Part shown: one piece after another, positions 34,146-42,887 of the stretch | Layout: every line of letters begins with the position of its first letter | Position numbering within the stretch: the stretch's first letter is position 1 | Assembly: GCA_947501025.1 (NCBI GenBank) | Contig: CANMUM010000002.1 | Coordinates: 186,001-250,000 of the forward strand | Source of the DNA: an uncultured Paracoccaceae bacterium | GTDB taxonomy: Bacteria > Pseudomonadota > Alphaproteobacteria > Rhodobacterales > Rhodobacteraceae | Direction: 5' to 3' | Length of the DNA stretch: 64,000 bases | Notes under the pieces: generated by a model | What the model saw: only the letters and a program-made list of their open reading frames with translations | Told to the model about the DNA's origin: nothing | The model's database searches: none | Position numbers and translations under genes: made by a program

Positions 34146-36140
34146 TTAGTTAAGTAGACTTTGCTCATTTTGGATATGACGAGCAACCAATCTTTTGACC
34201 AGTTTGCCCTCATTCGCCATAAAACGAACGGGCTTCGGCTCAATAATGCCATCCTTAAACTCAGGGAAGAGCGCAATGATCTCTTCGCGTGCTTCTTCAC
34301 CAACAGAATTAAGCGCTTCCTTGCCTGGCAATAGGCTCTCAGCAACAATGCCATTCGCAAAAACAAGTTCATGTTGATCGAACAAGATGTGGAAATAATC
34401 AACCTCATTCACATCTGTGATCACTTCAATTCCGTCAATGCCAACCAATTTGTTCGCAGCAACCAATACTTCAGCTGTATCGAAAATGCGCTTTGCAATT
34501 TTTGAGCTGATCAATACACGGTGCTGTGGAGAAACGATAAGCTCTTTTTCTGGGAAACCCCAACCAAGCGCGCCTTTTCCTATACGAATTGGGTATAGTT
34601 TTGGGTTTGTGAGCAAGCCCACTGAGTTCACATGGCTTGAGCCAACCCAACGAATTTCCTGCAAGCCATTGTCAAATGTCTCAACCAAATCACCAACCCT
34701 GAGATCTTCGACAGGGACATTTCCTTCTGAAGTGAGTATAAGGCTTCCTCTACAAAAGCAAACAGCCTGCTCTTCAGCATAAGCTGAAATTTCAACGATT
34801 TGAGGAATTTCTTCGACAATACCCGTGTCATGGTTATAACGATATGTGTCAGCGTTAGTTGGGTCGTTTCCAGTGCCCTCTTCAGCAATAGCTTCAATGA
34901 CTTCACCAACAAGAATAGCATCCGTGCTAATATCAGAAGATATATCCGCTGGGTCGGCATCAAAAGACATTTGAATATATTCATCAGCCGTGGGGTCATA
35001 CAGTGCAAGCTCACCGTTAATAGATGCACGGATCAGCTGATCGCTGTCAGAAACATCTGTATTTGCATTACCAACAACCATATTATTCAAACGGTCTTCT
35101 ATCGAGTCGGTTCCACTATATTCAGGCACAACATATATCACCTCACCTGGCTCCAGAATCGTACCCTCATCAAAAGTATGAAATAAGTTCACACTATCCG
35201 CATTTGTTGAGCTCACATAGACTTGATATCCACTGATATCCATTGCCGTATCATTCGTATTAATAAATGAAACAAATTGATCGGAATTTGTGACGGTACC
35301 ATCGCCATCGATATCGAAATACGAATTAGCTGCGCTTCCATCATTATTATCTGGAAGAACCGAATAAAATGTAAGTCCATCAAGATCAACTCCTACTTGA
35401 TCGGTGGCATCTGTGGAATTCGGAAAATCGTTAGCGCCGTTATAATAAGATACCTGACCTGTTGTTGGATCATATGCATAAGTTGTAGCTGGTTGAGCAT
35501 CATGGTTTATACCAAATGTGCGCTGCGCGGCATTTATATATCCATCAGCCAAATCATCTTCGACGCTTACAGGCAAGTCCGTCCCAGTAACTCTTGCTGC
35601 AACTGAGCCATCTGAGTTCGTAGGAAATCCAGTATAATCCGTAACATCGTCAGGAGTTGCATCCATAGTCCACTGAATATATTCAATGTTGTCAGAATCT
35701 GAAGTATTAACCAGTGCAACTTCACCGTTAAAATCATTATGTATAATATCATCATCATCTTCAAAAGATTCTGTTCCATCTCCATTCGCTTCAACGACAC
35801 CATCTGGCACTGGTGTGGATGAATACTCTGTAATCACATAGACGCTTTCACCAGGATCCAAAGTCGTGCCATCAGCAAATGTATGATATTGTGCTCCATC
35901 CGAACCAGCTCCATCATCTGACACCCAAATTTGCCAGCCACTAATATCCACAGCTTCGTCGGAAAAATTCTCGATCTTTACAAATTCATCTGATTCATCG
36001 TCATTACCAAGACTCCCATCACCGTCCAAATCACCATCGCTGCCTTGCGTCTGCTCATCAGCACTGCCTGCCACAGCATAAACTTGTGAAATAGTGACAC
36101 CGTCAAGCCATATCTCACTACCATTATTTGAATCTGTCAT
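34146..36140 (-). CDS. Hint-domain protein with duplicated calcium-loop and lamin-tail-like modules
   Basis: An acidic 664-aa protein. Two related N-terminal modules each have an EF-hand/dockerin-like loop (DLDGDGSLGNDDE, 37-49; DIDGDGTVTNSDQ, 276-288), a lamin-tail-like beta domain (FVKIENFSDEAVDISGW, 53-69; FVSFINTNDTAMDISGY, 289-305), then an NGE(V/L)AL...YIQ block. Residues ~460-610 are a Hint_2-type domain: VCFCRGSLILTSEGNVPVEDL, GDLVETFDNG and SPQHRVLI. There is no signal peptide, so export would need type I secretion or similar. Rhodobacterales Hint_2 proteins are common, but this domain set is unfamiliar to me. Single gene with its own terminator; function unknown. Confidence 0.85.
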   Translation of the reverse strand: MTDSNNGSEIWLDGVTISQVYAVAGSADEQTQGSDGDLDGDGSLGNDDESDEFVKIENFSDEAVDISGWQIWVSDDGAGSDGAQYHTFADGTTLDPGESVYVITEYSSTPVPDGVVEANGDGTESFEDDDDIIHNDFNGEVALVNTSDSDNIEYIQWTMDATPDDVTDYTGFPTNSDGSVAARVTGTDLPVSVEDDLADGYINAAQRTFGINHDAQPATTYAYDPTTGQVSYYNGANDFPNSTDATDQVGVDLDGLTFYSVLPDNNDGSAANSYFDIDGDGTVTNSDQFVSFINTNDTAMDISGYQVYVSSTNADSVNLFHTFDEGTILEPGEVIYVVPEYSGTDSIEDRLNNMVVGNANTDVSDSDQLIRASINGELALYDPTADEYIQMSFDADPADISSDISTDAILVGEVIEAIAEEGTGNDPTNADTYRYNHDTGIVEEIPQIVEISAYAEEQAVCFCRGSLILTSEGNVPVEDLRVGDLVETFDNGLQEIRWVGSSHVNSVGLLTNPKLYPIRIGKGALGWGFPEKELIVSPQHRVLISSKIAKRIFDTAEVLVAANKLVGIDGIEVITDVNEVDYFHILFDQHELVFANGIVAESLLPGKEALNSVGEEAREEIIALFPEFKDGIIEPKPVRFMANEGKLVKRLVARHIQNEQSLLN

Positions 36141-36343
36141 ATGCTTCTTTCCTCTTCAATAATACAATTGATATTTTTCATATGATTTGGATGACGATAA
36201 TGTGTAATAAAACATAAAACTCCAGATACAGCACACCTTACACCCCTACTTAAAATGTTAAGTCTAACTTAATTAAAGTCACTTCAATACTTAAAAATAT
36301 TAAACTGGTTAATGCTTTATTAAGAGGCATCTTGAATCCTCTC

Positions 36344-37051
36344 TTAAATCAGGACCTTTAAAATCGATAATGCGATGATCTCAGGGCGCTTATCATTTCC
36401 GTCTTTTGCAATGGGTGCATGAAAATTCTTATAGTCAAGATCAGGAAATTGGCTTCGAAAACGGGCTGATTTTGTTTTCGAACCAATCATGCCAACAAAA
36501 GGAAAGCCGCGCTTGAGCGCTGCCTCAGCCAAAAGAAAATCAAGCCCATGATCATGCGTCATAATGATCACCTTAGCATATTGGGGAAGGTCTTCGATTG
36601 CACGCTCTGGTATCGCAATGGCTATGTAAGGTTCAGGCCTCTCGATTTCGACAAAAGGCCGTGCATCAAACAACCTTGTTTCTATATCTAAAGCTTCGGC
36701 CAGTCTTTTTAAATGCGCCCCCACATGGCCAGCACCAAATATAGCGAGCATTGGTTTCGTTTTTTCTGGAAGCTTGTCCAGAGAAAATGCTACATCAACA
36801 ATACCGCCACAACATTGCCCCGTCTCTGGCCCCAAAATGTAGCGCTTGCTTTGCTCTGTCGTGTTTCCAAACATCCCACGCGCAATAGCAATTGCATCGT
36901 TTTCCATGTTGCCGCCACCTATGCTGCCGATTATGCGATCAGGCAACACCCAAAGTACTGCGCCCTTATCGCGCGGCGTCGAGCCCTTTGTCGCAATGAT
37001 TTCAACTTTGATCGCGGTTTCTAAAGCCTTATAATCCGCCATCACGCGCAT
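36344..37051 (-). CDS. xdhC: Xanthine dehydrogenase accessory protein XdhC
   Basis: Binds molybdenum cofactor and promotes its sulfuration and insertion into XdhB. It is 235 aa, shorter than the ~300 aa usual for the family. Recognisable parts: ATKGSTPRDKGAVLWV, IIGSIGGGNMENDAIAIAR, TGQCCGGIVDVAF (Moco-binding cysteines) and the Rossmann MLAIFGAGHVGAHL. ATG at 37051 (or 37042) overlaps the xdhB end. Last gene of the xdhB-xdhC pair. Confidence 0.88.
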   Translation of the reverse strand: MRVMADYKALETAIKVEIIATKGSTPRDKGAVLWVLPDRIIGSIGGGNMENDAIAIARGMFGNTTEQSKRYILGPETGQCCGGIVDVAFSLDKLPEKTKPMLAIFGAGHVGAHLKRLAEALDIETRLFDARPFVEIERPEPYIAIAIPERAIEDLPQYAKVIIMTHDHGLDFLLAEAALKRGFPFVGMIGSKTKSARFRSQFPDLDYKNFHAPIAKDGNDKRPEIIALSILKVLI

Positions 37052-39317
37052 CCATTGCCATCAAAACACGTTCAGGTGTTGCGGGCGCATCAAGACCTGT
37101 GGGCATTTTTGCACCTCCAACAGAGGCCACCGCCATATCAAGTGCACAAAATACAGAAATCGCAAGGTTGAATGGTGGCTCACCTACAGCCTTAGAGCGG
37201 CGAATAGTGGGTTTCGTGTTCTCGCTCCAGTCGACCAGCTTCGCTTCAAATTCTTTGGGCAAATCCGAAGTAAGCGGTATTTTATATGTGCTCGGCGCAT
37301 GAGTGCGCAAACATCCAGAATCATCCCAAACAAGTTCTTCTTTTGTAAGCCAGCCCATGCCCTGAATAAACGCACCCTCAACTTGCCCAAGATCAATGCC
37401 AGGGTTCAGCGATTTCCCAACATCGTGAAGAATATCCACTCGATCAACTGTGTAATCACCCGAATAGCGATCAACTGTGACTTCGCTGCAAGCCGCACCA
37501 TATGAGAAATAATAAAATGGGCTGCCGCGCCCCAAATCTCGATCCCATGAAATATCGGGTGTTTTGTAAAAGCCTGTATCTGAAAGCTGGATACGTTCCA
37601 AATAGGCATCTTTAACAGCATCCTTCCAAGAGATAACTTTATCGCCCGCAACAAAACCTTCTGAAGATTGCACCACTTCAAGGCCCTCACGCTCGCTCAA
37701 AAACGCCAATATACGCGATTTGATTTTCAGCGCAGCATCTTCAACAGCCTTCCCATTGAGATCACTACCCGAGCTTGCGGCAGTGGCAGAGGTATTTGGA
37801 ACTTTCGAGGTATTGGTTGCCGTAACGGTTATCATATCGAGCGGGATTTGGAATTCTTCGGCAACGATTTGCGCCATCTTTATATTCAGCCCCTGCCCCA
37901 TTTCTGTACCGCCATGATTCACCTGAACCGAACCATCCGTATAAACATGAATAAGCGCGCCCGCTTGATTAAACCAAGTTGCGGTGAAAGAAATACCAAA
38001 TTTCACTGGCATTAATGATATGCCTTTTTTGGTGGTTCCATTCGACGCATTATGATCATGAACGGCTTTGAGGCGTTTTTTATATGCACAATTTTCGGCA
38101 AGTTCACTCATCAATCTTGGCGCTATATTATCGGTCACCTCTTGATGATATGGCGTAATATTCCCACGCTTACCATAGAGGTTTTTCATGCGCACATCGA
38201 ATGCGTCCATATCAAGTTTGCGTGCGATGTCTTCAATCACATGTTCGGCCAAAATCACACCTTGAGGCCCGCCAAAACCCCGAAACGCGGTATTTGATGT
38301 TGTATGTGTGCGCAAAGGATGCGAGCGCAAAGCCACATTGGGATAATAATAGGCATTATCAGAATGGAATAATGCGCGATCAGTTACTGGCCCCGAAAGA
38401 TCACTTGCAAAGCCCGAACGCGCATAGAGATCAGCGTCAAATGCCTCAATCAATCCATCATCATCAAAGCCAACTTTATATTGCAATTTGAAATCATGGC
38501 GCTTGCCCGTCATCGTCATATCATCATCACGATCAGGACGTATTTTAACGGCAACGCCTAGTTTTTTTGCGGCAATCGCCGCCATAGCAGCAAATATCGT
38601 GGGCTGGGTTTCTTTGCCGCCAAAGCCCCCACCCATACGGCGTACCTCAATCACAACCTTATGCGCCGCAATACCCAAGCAATGCGCGACCATGGCCTGA
38701 ACCTCGGTCGGATTTTGAGTGGATGAATGAACGAGAACTTCATCATCTTCATTGGGAATCGCAAGAGCGACATGGCCTTCGAGATAAAAATGCTCCTGCC
38801 CACCGACATTAAGTTCCCCTGCAATATGATGCGTGGATCTGGCAATGCCTTCATCAATATCGCCACGTTTGAATACTGCGCCTGATGTCACAACACCACT
38901 TCCTGCAGCAATGGCTTGATCAATATTAATAATACTCGGAAGTTCTTTATATTCGATTTTTGCAAGCTTTGCCGCTTGTCGCGCTTCATCACGCGTGTGA
39001 GCTACAACCAAAAAAAGCTGTTGCCCAAAAAACATCACCTTTTTACCCGCTAAAAGCGGCTCATCACCACAATGAGTAGGACTGATATCAATACTGCCTG
39101 GGATATCAGCTGCGGTAAACACCTCAACAACACCTGGTGCCAGTCGCACAGCATCAAGATCCATCGATAAAATTTCACCATGAGCGATTTGTGAAAGGCC
39201 AAATGCCCCATGCAATCCACCTTTTGGCATGGGAATGTCATCAATATAAACGGACTGCCCTGATACATGCTTATGGCCGCTATCATGTGAAATATCTTTA
39301 TGCACATATTTGTTCAT
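37029..39317 (-). CDS. xdhB: Xanthine dehydrogenase molybdopterin-binding subunit XdhB
   Basis: Large catalytic subunit (762 aa) oxidising hypoxanthine and xanthine to urate. Characteristic blocks: GQSVYIDDIPMPKG near the N-terminus, GQEHFYLEGHVALAIP, RRMGGGFGGKETQPTIFA (Moco binding), TAFRGFGGPQGVILAEHVIE and the catalytic-glutamate region near KAVGEPPFNLAISV. Length is normal for the bacterial two-subunit enzyme. Its partner xdhA is not adjacent: the plus-strand qmcA-nfeD pair separates them. Confidence 0.95.
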   Translation of the reverse strand: MNKYVHKDISHDSGHKHVSGQSVYIDDIPMPKGGLHGAFGLSQIAHGEILSMDLDAVRLAPGVVEVFTAADIPGSIDISPTHCGDEPLLAGKKVMFFGQQLFLVVAHTRDEARQAAKLAKIEYKELPSIINIDQAIAAGSGVVTSGAVFKRGDIDEGIARSTHHIAGELNVGGQEHFYLEGHVALAIPNEDDEVLVHSSTQNPTEVQAMVAHCLGIAAHKVVIEVRRMGGGFGGKETQPTIFAAMAAIAAKKLGVAVKIRPDRDDDMTMTGKRHDFKLQYKVGFDDDGLIEAFDADLYARSGFASDLSGPVTDRALFHSDNAYYYPNVALRSHPLRTHTTSNTAFRGFGGPQGVILAEHVIEDIARKLDMDAFDVRMKNLYGKRGNITPYHQEVTDNIAPRLMSELAENCAYKKRLKAVHDHNASNGTTKKGISLMPVKFGISFTATWFNQAGALIHVYTDGSVQVNHGGTEMGQGLNIKMAQIVAEEFQIPLDMITVTATNTSKVPNTSATAASSGSDLNGKAVEDAALKIKSRILAFLSEREGLEVVQSSEGFVAGDKVISWKDAVKDAYLERIQLSDTGFYKTPDISWDRDLGRGSPFYYFSYGAACSEVTVDRYSGDYTVDRVDILHDVGKSLNPGIDLGQVEGAFIQGMGWLTKEELVWDDSGCLRTHAPSTYKIPLTSDLPKEFEAKLVDWSENTKPTIRRSKAVGEPPFNLAISVFCALDMAVASVGGAKMPTGLDAPATPERVLMAMDARDGGL

Positions 39318-39485
39318 TGCTAACTCCGTATTCCGCTCAATTCTAGGAGAAATTGTAAAGAATAGCTATAGTCATTAAAGCTCAAAATCAAAAAGGATTA
39401 TTGAGATATATTTGGAAACAGTCTTATAAATTGCGCTCTTAGTACCTATATAGATAGGATAAACATTTAAAAGGGGACGAACAAT

Positions 39486-40433
39486 ATGGAATTATTTACA
39501 CCATTACTCGTACCAGCTCTGCTGGTCTTATTTGCAATTATACTTGTCTTTCGCGCAGTTAAATCTGTGCCGCAAAGTGAAGAATGGACGATTGAACGGT
39601 TTGGTCGTTATACACGAACACTTTCACCCGGCCTTCATTTTATTGTACCATTCGTGGATCAAATTGGCGCAAAAATCAACATGATGGAAACGGTTCTTGA
39701 TATTAACAGTCAAGAAGTTATCACCCGCGACAACGCGATGGTGCTCGCTGATGCCGTCACATTTTATCAAGTGATTGATGCCGCCCATGCCGCATATGAG
39801 GTGCGTGATCTTGAACGCGCACTTGGCAATCTCAGCCAGACGAATATCCGTTCTGTGATCGGTTCAATGGATCTTGATGAATGTTTGTCAAACCGTGACT
39901 CAATTAACGCAAAGCTTTTGACTGTTATTGATGAAGCGTCAAATCCTTGGGGTATCAAAGTGACCCGCGTGGAGATCAAAGACCTTGCACCTCCGCAAGA
40001 TATTGTTGAATCGATGGGTCGCCAAATGAAGGCTGAGCGTGAGAAACGTGCGGAAATCTTGACGGCTGAAGGACAAAAAGCTTCAGCGATTTTGAGAGCT
40101 GAAGGTGAGAAAGAAGCGCGTGTTCGTGAAGCCGAAGGATTACGGGATGCCGCATTCTTGGATGCCGAAGGTCGCGAGCGTTCAGCAGAAGCTGAAGCAA
40201 AAGCGACAGCCATGGTATCAGAAGCGATTGCCAAAGGTGATATTCAAGCGATCAACTATTTTGTTGCGCAAAAATACACTGAAGCATTGCGCGATATGGC
40301 TTCTTCGCCAAGTGCGAAAACGATCATGATGCCTCTTGAAGCTTCAAGTCTCATTGGTTCAATTTCTGGCATTGCCGACATTGCAAAAGAAGTGACAGGG
40401 ATGGGCGCAGCAAGCAAAACAGGTAAAAAATAA
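39486..40433 (+). CDS. qmcA: SPFH/stomatin-like membrane protein (QmcA/paraslipin)
   Basis: A 315-aa SPFH-family protein. One N-terminal transmembrane helix (about 7-25, LLVPALLVLFAIILVFRAV) is followed by the SPFH/Band 7 domain (SVPQSEEWTIERFGRYTRTLSPGLHFIVP, read in parts) and an Ala/Glu-rich coiled coil (about 185-255). Such proteins form large oligomeric rings that organise membrane domains and modulate proteases such as FtsH. Shine-Dalgarno AAGGGGA. Its stop directly abuts and overlaps the nfeD start, the classical stomatin-NfeD operon. Confidence 0.94.
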   Translation: MELFTPLLVPALLVLFAIILVFRAVKSVPQSEEWTIERFGRYTRTLSPGLHFIVPFVDQIGAKINMMETVLDINSQEVITRDNAMVLADAVTFYQVIDAAHAAYEVRDLERALGNLSQTNIRSVIGSMDLDECLSNRDSINAKLLTVIDEASNPWGIKVTRVEIKDLAPPQDIVESMGRQMKAEREKRAEILTAEGQKASAILRAEGEKEARVREAEGLRDAAFLDAEGRERSAEAEAKATAMVSEAIAKGDIQAINYFVAQKYTEALRDMASSPSAKTIMMPLEASSLIGSISGIADIAKEVTGMGAASKTGKK

Positions 40434-40879
40434 TGGGTGACTTTTTCACATCTATGGTTCAAATTTGGTTGGCCGTTGGGATTATACTCATTGTACTCGA
40501 AGTCATGACGGCAACCTTCTTTTTACTGTGGCCCGCAATCGCTGCATTTATCGTTGCGTTTCTATGCGCGATATTTCCAGAATTTGCCTTTATCGGTCAG
40601 CTATTGGTATTTGCATTTGTGTCAGCAATTTTGCTCGTGCCAGGGCGCCGTATCGTTGATACTTTCATCAAGAAAAAGGCATCGACAAAGCTTAATGACC
40701 GTATGGCACGCATGATTGGCCAGCAAGCGAGCGTTGTCTCTATCGATGGCGCTAGTTTGCGGGTCAAGCTTGGTGACACCGAATGGTCAGCAATTTCACA
40801 AGATGAATTGATGCTTGGTGATAAAGTTCAAGTGGCCCAAACCGAAGGCAATGTACTGGTCGTCGCAGCGATACAGTAA
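40433..40879 (+). CDS. NfeD family protein (short form)
   Basis: A 148-aa partner of the SPFH protein: three hydrophobic segments (about 10-70, WLAVGIILIVLEVMTATFF, WPAIAAFIVAFLCAIFP, LLVFAFVSAILLV) and a C-terminal OB-fold soluble domain (about 85-148) with VVSIDGASLRVKLGDTEW. The N-terminal ClpP-like protease domain of long NfeD is absent. Overlaps qmcA at a single base (TAATG). Confidence 0.92.
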   Translation: MGDFFTSMVQIWLAVGIILIVLEVMTATFFLLWPAIAAFIVAFLCAIFPEFAFIGQLLVFAFVSAILLVPGRRIVDTFIKKKASTKLNDRMARMIGQQASVVSIDGASLRVKLGDTEWSAISQDELMLGDKVQVAQTEGNVLVVAAIQ

Positions 40880-40905
40880 GCATATCATAATAACAGCAGG
40901 TCAAT

Positions 40906-40934
40906 CGGTCAGAGTATTCGCTCTGGCCGTTTTT
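40906..40934 (+). terminator. Rho-independent terminator of qmcA-nfeD
   Basis: A 9-bp stem CGGTCAGAG/CTCTGGCCG with one G-U pair and a 6-base loop runs into five Ts, starting 26 bases after nfeD. Confidence 0.85.
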
Positions 40935-40992
40935 AATGGTTACCATATCAATAGCTCTACATAGAAAGCTTTAGAACAATAACCTATTGGCC

Positions 40993-42360
40993 TTAATTTT
41001 CCTGCAAATAACGCAACAGCATATTTTGCGCCGCTTTCATACGGTAAGCCGCTGATGCACGCATATCAGAAATGGGTGTAAAATCTTCATCTAGCTTCTC
41101 CATGGCAATGCGCAAATTGGCTTCATCCCATAGCTTTCCGATCAAAAACGCCTCTACATTTTGAGCCCGCTTCGGCGTTGCCGCCATGCCGCCAAATGCG
41201 ATACGTGCCCTTGTAACAATGCCGTTTTCAACAGTTATATTGATAGCCCCTAAAACGGATGAAATATCCTCATCGCGCCGTTTGGAAACTTTATAAACTT
41301 TCAAATTTTCTTGACCAGCGCGCGGAATCACTATGCTTTGTACAAACTCACCGACGTTTAAATCCTGCTTTCCATAATCGATAAAATATTTTTCAATGGG
41401 CATGTCACGCAGCGCGCCAGCTTTATTCAAAATGAGTTTTGCATCCATAGCAATCAATACAGGAGGCATATCTCCAATCGGGGATCCGTTCGCGACATTC
41501 CCCCCAATTGTTCCGAGATTGCGGACTTGCTGTCCTGCAATTCGGGGCCAGAATGCATTAAGCTGAGGGCAGGTATTCACAAGCTCGCGCTCAGCTTGAG
41601 TATATGAAGCTACAGCACCAATGGCAATTTCATCATCTTGAATATCGATCTTTTTCAGCTCATCAATTTGACCGATAAAAATCGCGGGCGAAATATCATC
41701 GAGATGTTTTGTAACCCATAGGCCCACATCGGTCGCGCCTGCAATAATTGTTGAATCTGGTGCTTTGATCAATGCTTGCTCAAGCTCTTCAATCGTTGAT
41801 GGGTTTGCACTCCCTTCAATTTTTTCAAGGGCTGATATGACGTCCAAGCGATGCTCAATCAATGGGTCACTTTCCAGATTTGCATCCTTCACACGTATTT
41901 CAAGACCACGCAAAATAGAGGCATAGCCCGTGCAACGGCAAAGATTGCCCTGCAAATGCTTTTCAGTATCATCACGATTTGGCGCTGTGTTCTCCATCCA
42001 CATTGCGTAAAGCGACATCACGATCCCAGGGGTGCAAAAACCACATTGTGTACCGTGAAAATCAGCTAGTGCTTTTTGTACCCAATGAAGTTTTCCCTGA
42101 CCTGAAAGGGCTTCAACAGTCACAATATGCGCGCCTTGGAGCATAGGTAAAAACGCGATACATGAATTCATAGATATATATTCAAGCTGCCCATCAGACA
42201 CCCGCCCAACAAGTATCGTGCACGCACCGCAATCTCCCTCAGCACAGCCTTCTTTTGTGCCATTTAACGATTTTTGATCACGCAAATATGACAGCACCGT
42301 CTGGGATTGTGGACTTTCCACAGACATCAATTGATCATTGAGAAGGAATTGTGTGGCCAT
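40993..42360 (-). CDS. xdhA: Xanthine dehydrogenase small subunit XdhA (2Fe-2S and FAD)
   Basis: Electron-transfer subunit (455 aa). The N-terminal ferredoxin domain has cluster ligands in GCAEGDCGACTIL (about 38-50) and the second [2Fe-2S] site in GTQCGFCTPGIVMS and GNLCRCTGYASIL (about 102-150). The FAD-binding domain (about 190-360) has IIAGATDVGLWVTK and GGNVANGSPIGDMPPVLIA. The C-terminal CO-dehydrogenase flavoprotein domain completes it. It is 8 bases downstream of uraH on the same strand. Confidence 0.95.
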   Translation of the reverse strand: MATQFLLNDQLMSVESPQSQTVLSYLRDQKSLNGTKEGCAEGDCGACTILVGRVSDGQLEYISMNSCIAFLPMLQGAHIVTVEALSGQGKLHWVQKALADFHGTQCGFCTPGIVMSLYAMWMENTAPNRDDTEKHLQGNLCRCTGYASILRGLEIRVKDANLESDPLIEHRLDVISALEKIEGSANPSTIEELEQALIKAPDSTIIAGATDVGLWVTKHLDDISPAIFIGQIDELKKIDIQDDEIAIGAVASYTQAERELVNTCPQLNAFWPRIAGQQVRNLGTIGGNVANGSPIGDMPPVLIAMDAKLILNKAGALRDMPIEKYFIDYGKQDLNVGEFVQSIVIPRAGQENLKVYKVSKRRDEDISSVLGAINITVENGIVTRARIAFGGMAATPKRAQNVEAFLIGKLWDEANLRIAMEKLDEDFTPISDMRASAAYRMKAAQNMLLRYLQEN

Positions 42361-42368
42361 AATATTCC

Positions 42369-42725
42369 TTAGCTCCCGCGATATGTTGAATAGCTAAATG
42401 GGGATGCCAAAAGTGGGACGTGAAAATGCTGATCCGCATCAGCTATTCCGAAACGGATGGGAACAATATCAATGAAAGGATTCTCTGGCATATCGATTTT
42501 GGTTCGAAAATAATCCCCAATATGAAACTCTAGCTCATAAACGCCCTCCTCAATGCGATCACTATCAAGCATCGGGGCATTTGTTCGGCCATCATCATTG
42601 GTCCGTGTTTGAGAGATTTGCGTTTTTGTCTCGCCCTCAATTTTGAACAATGTAATCAAAACATTATGCGCGGGGCAGCCATGTGTCGCATCAAGAATAT
42701 GTGTCGTAAGTTTACCCTTGGCCAT
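42369..42725 (-). CDS. uraH: 5-hydroxyisourate hydrolase UraH (transthyretin-like)
   Basis: Hydrolyses 5-hydroxyisourate to OHCU in urate breakdown (118 aa). Catalytic features: LTTHILDATHGCPAHNV near the N-terminus and the signature C-terminus YSTYRGS. No signal peptide, so cytoplasmic. It lies directly upstream of xdhA and divergent from puuE-uraD. Confidence 0.96.
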   Translation of the reverse strand: MAKGKLTTHILDATHGCPAHNVLITLFKIEGETKTQISQTRTNDDGRTNAPMLDSDRIEEGVYELEFHIGDYFRTKIDMPENPFIDIVPIRFGIADADQHFHVPLLASPFSYSTYRGS

Positions 42726-42804
42726 GTCGTTGCTCCATTGTTTTGCCTATCATAGCGAGCTTTTTTCATAACCACAAATCCCAAACCCCAAATTGATCTT
42801 CAAA

Positions 42805-42829
42805 ATTTATGAATAAATGCTATGCGCAT
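42805..42829. promoter_or_regulatory. Candidate operator(s) between uraH and puuE
   Basis: ATTTAT-GA-ATAAAT (42805-42818) is an inverted repeat with a 2-base spacer, and ATGCGCAT (42822-42829) is a perfect 8-bp palindrome a few bases away. Both lie in the 160-base gap between the divergent purine-catabolism operons, a natural place for a shared regulator. No regulator can be named from the sequence. Confidence 0.35.
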
Positions 42830-42887
42830 TCAATAGGCTTGTCGCGCGCTTTGAAATTTTGCATACTCATCTCAAGAAGAGGTTCAA

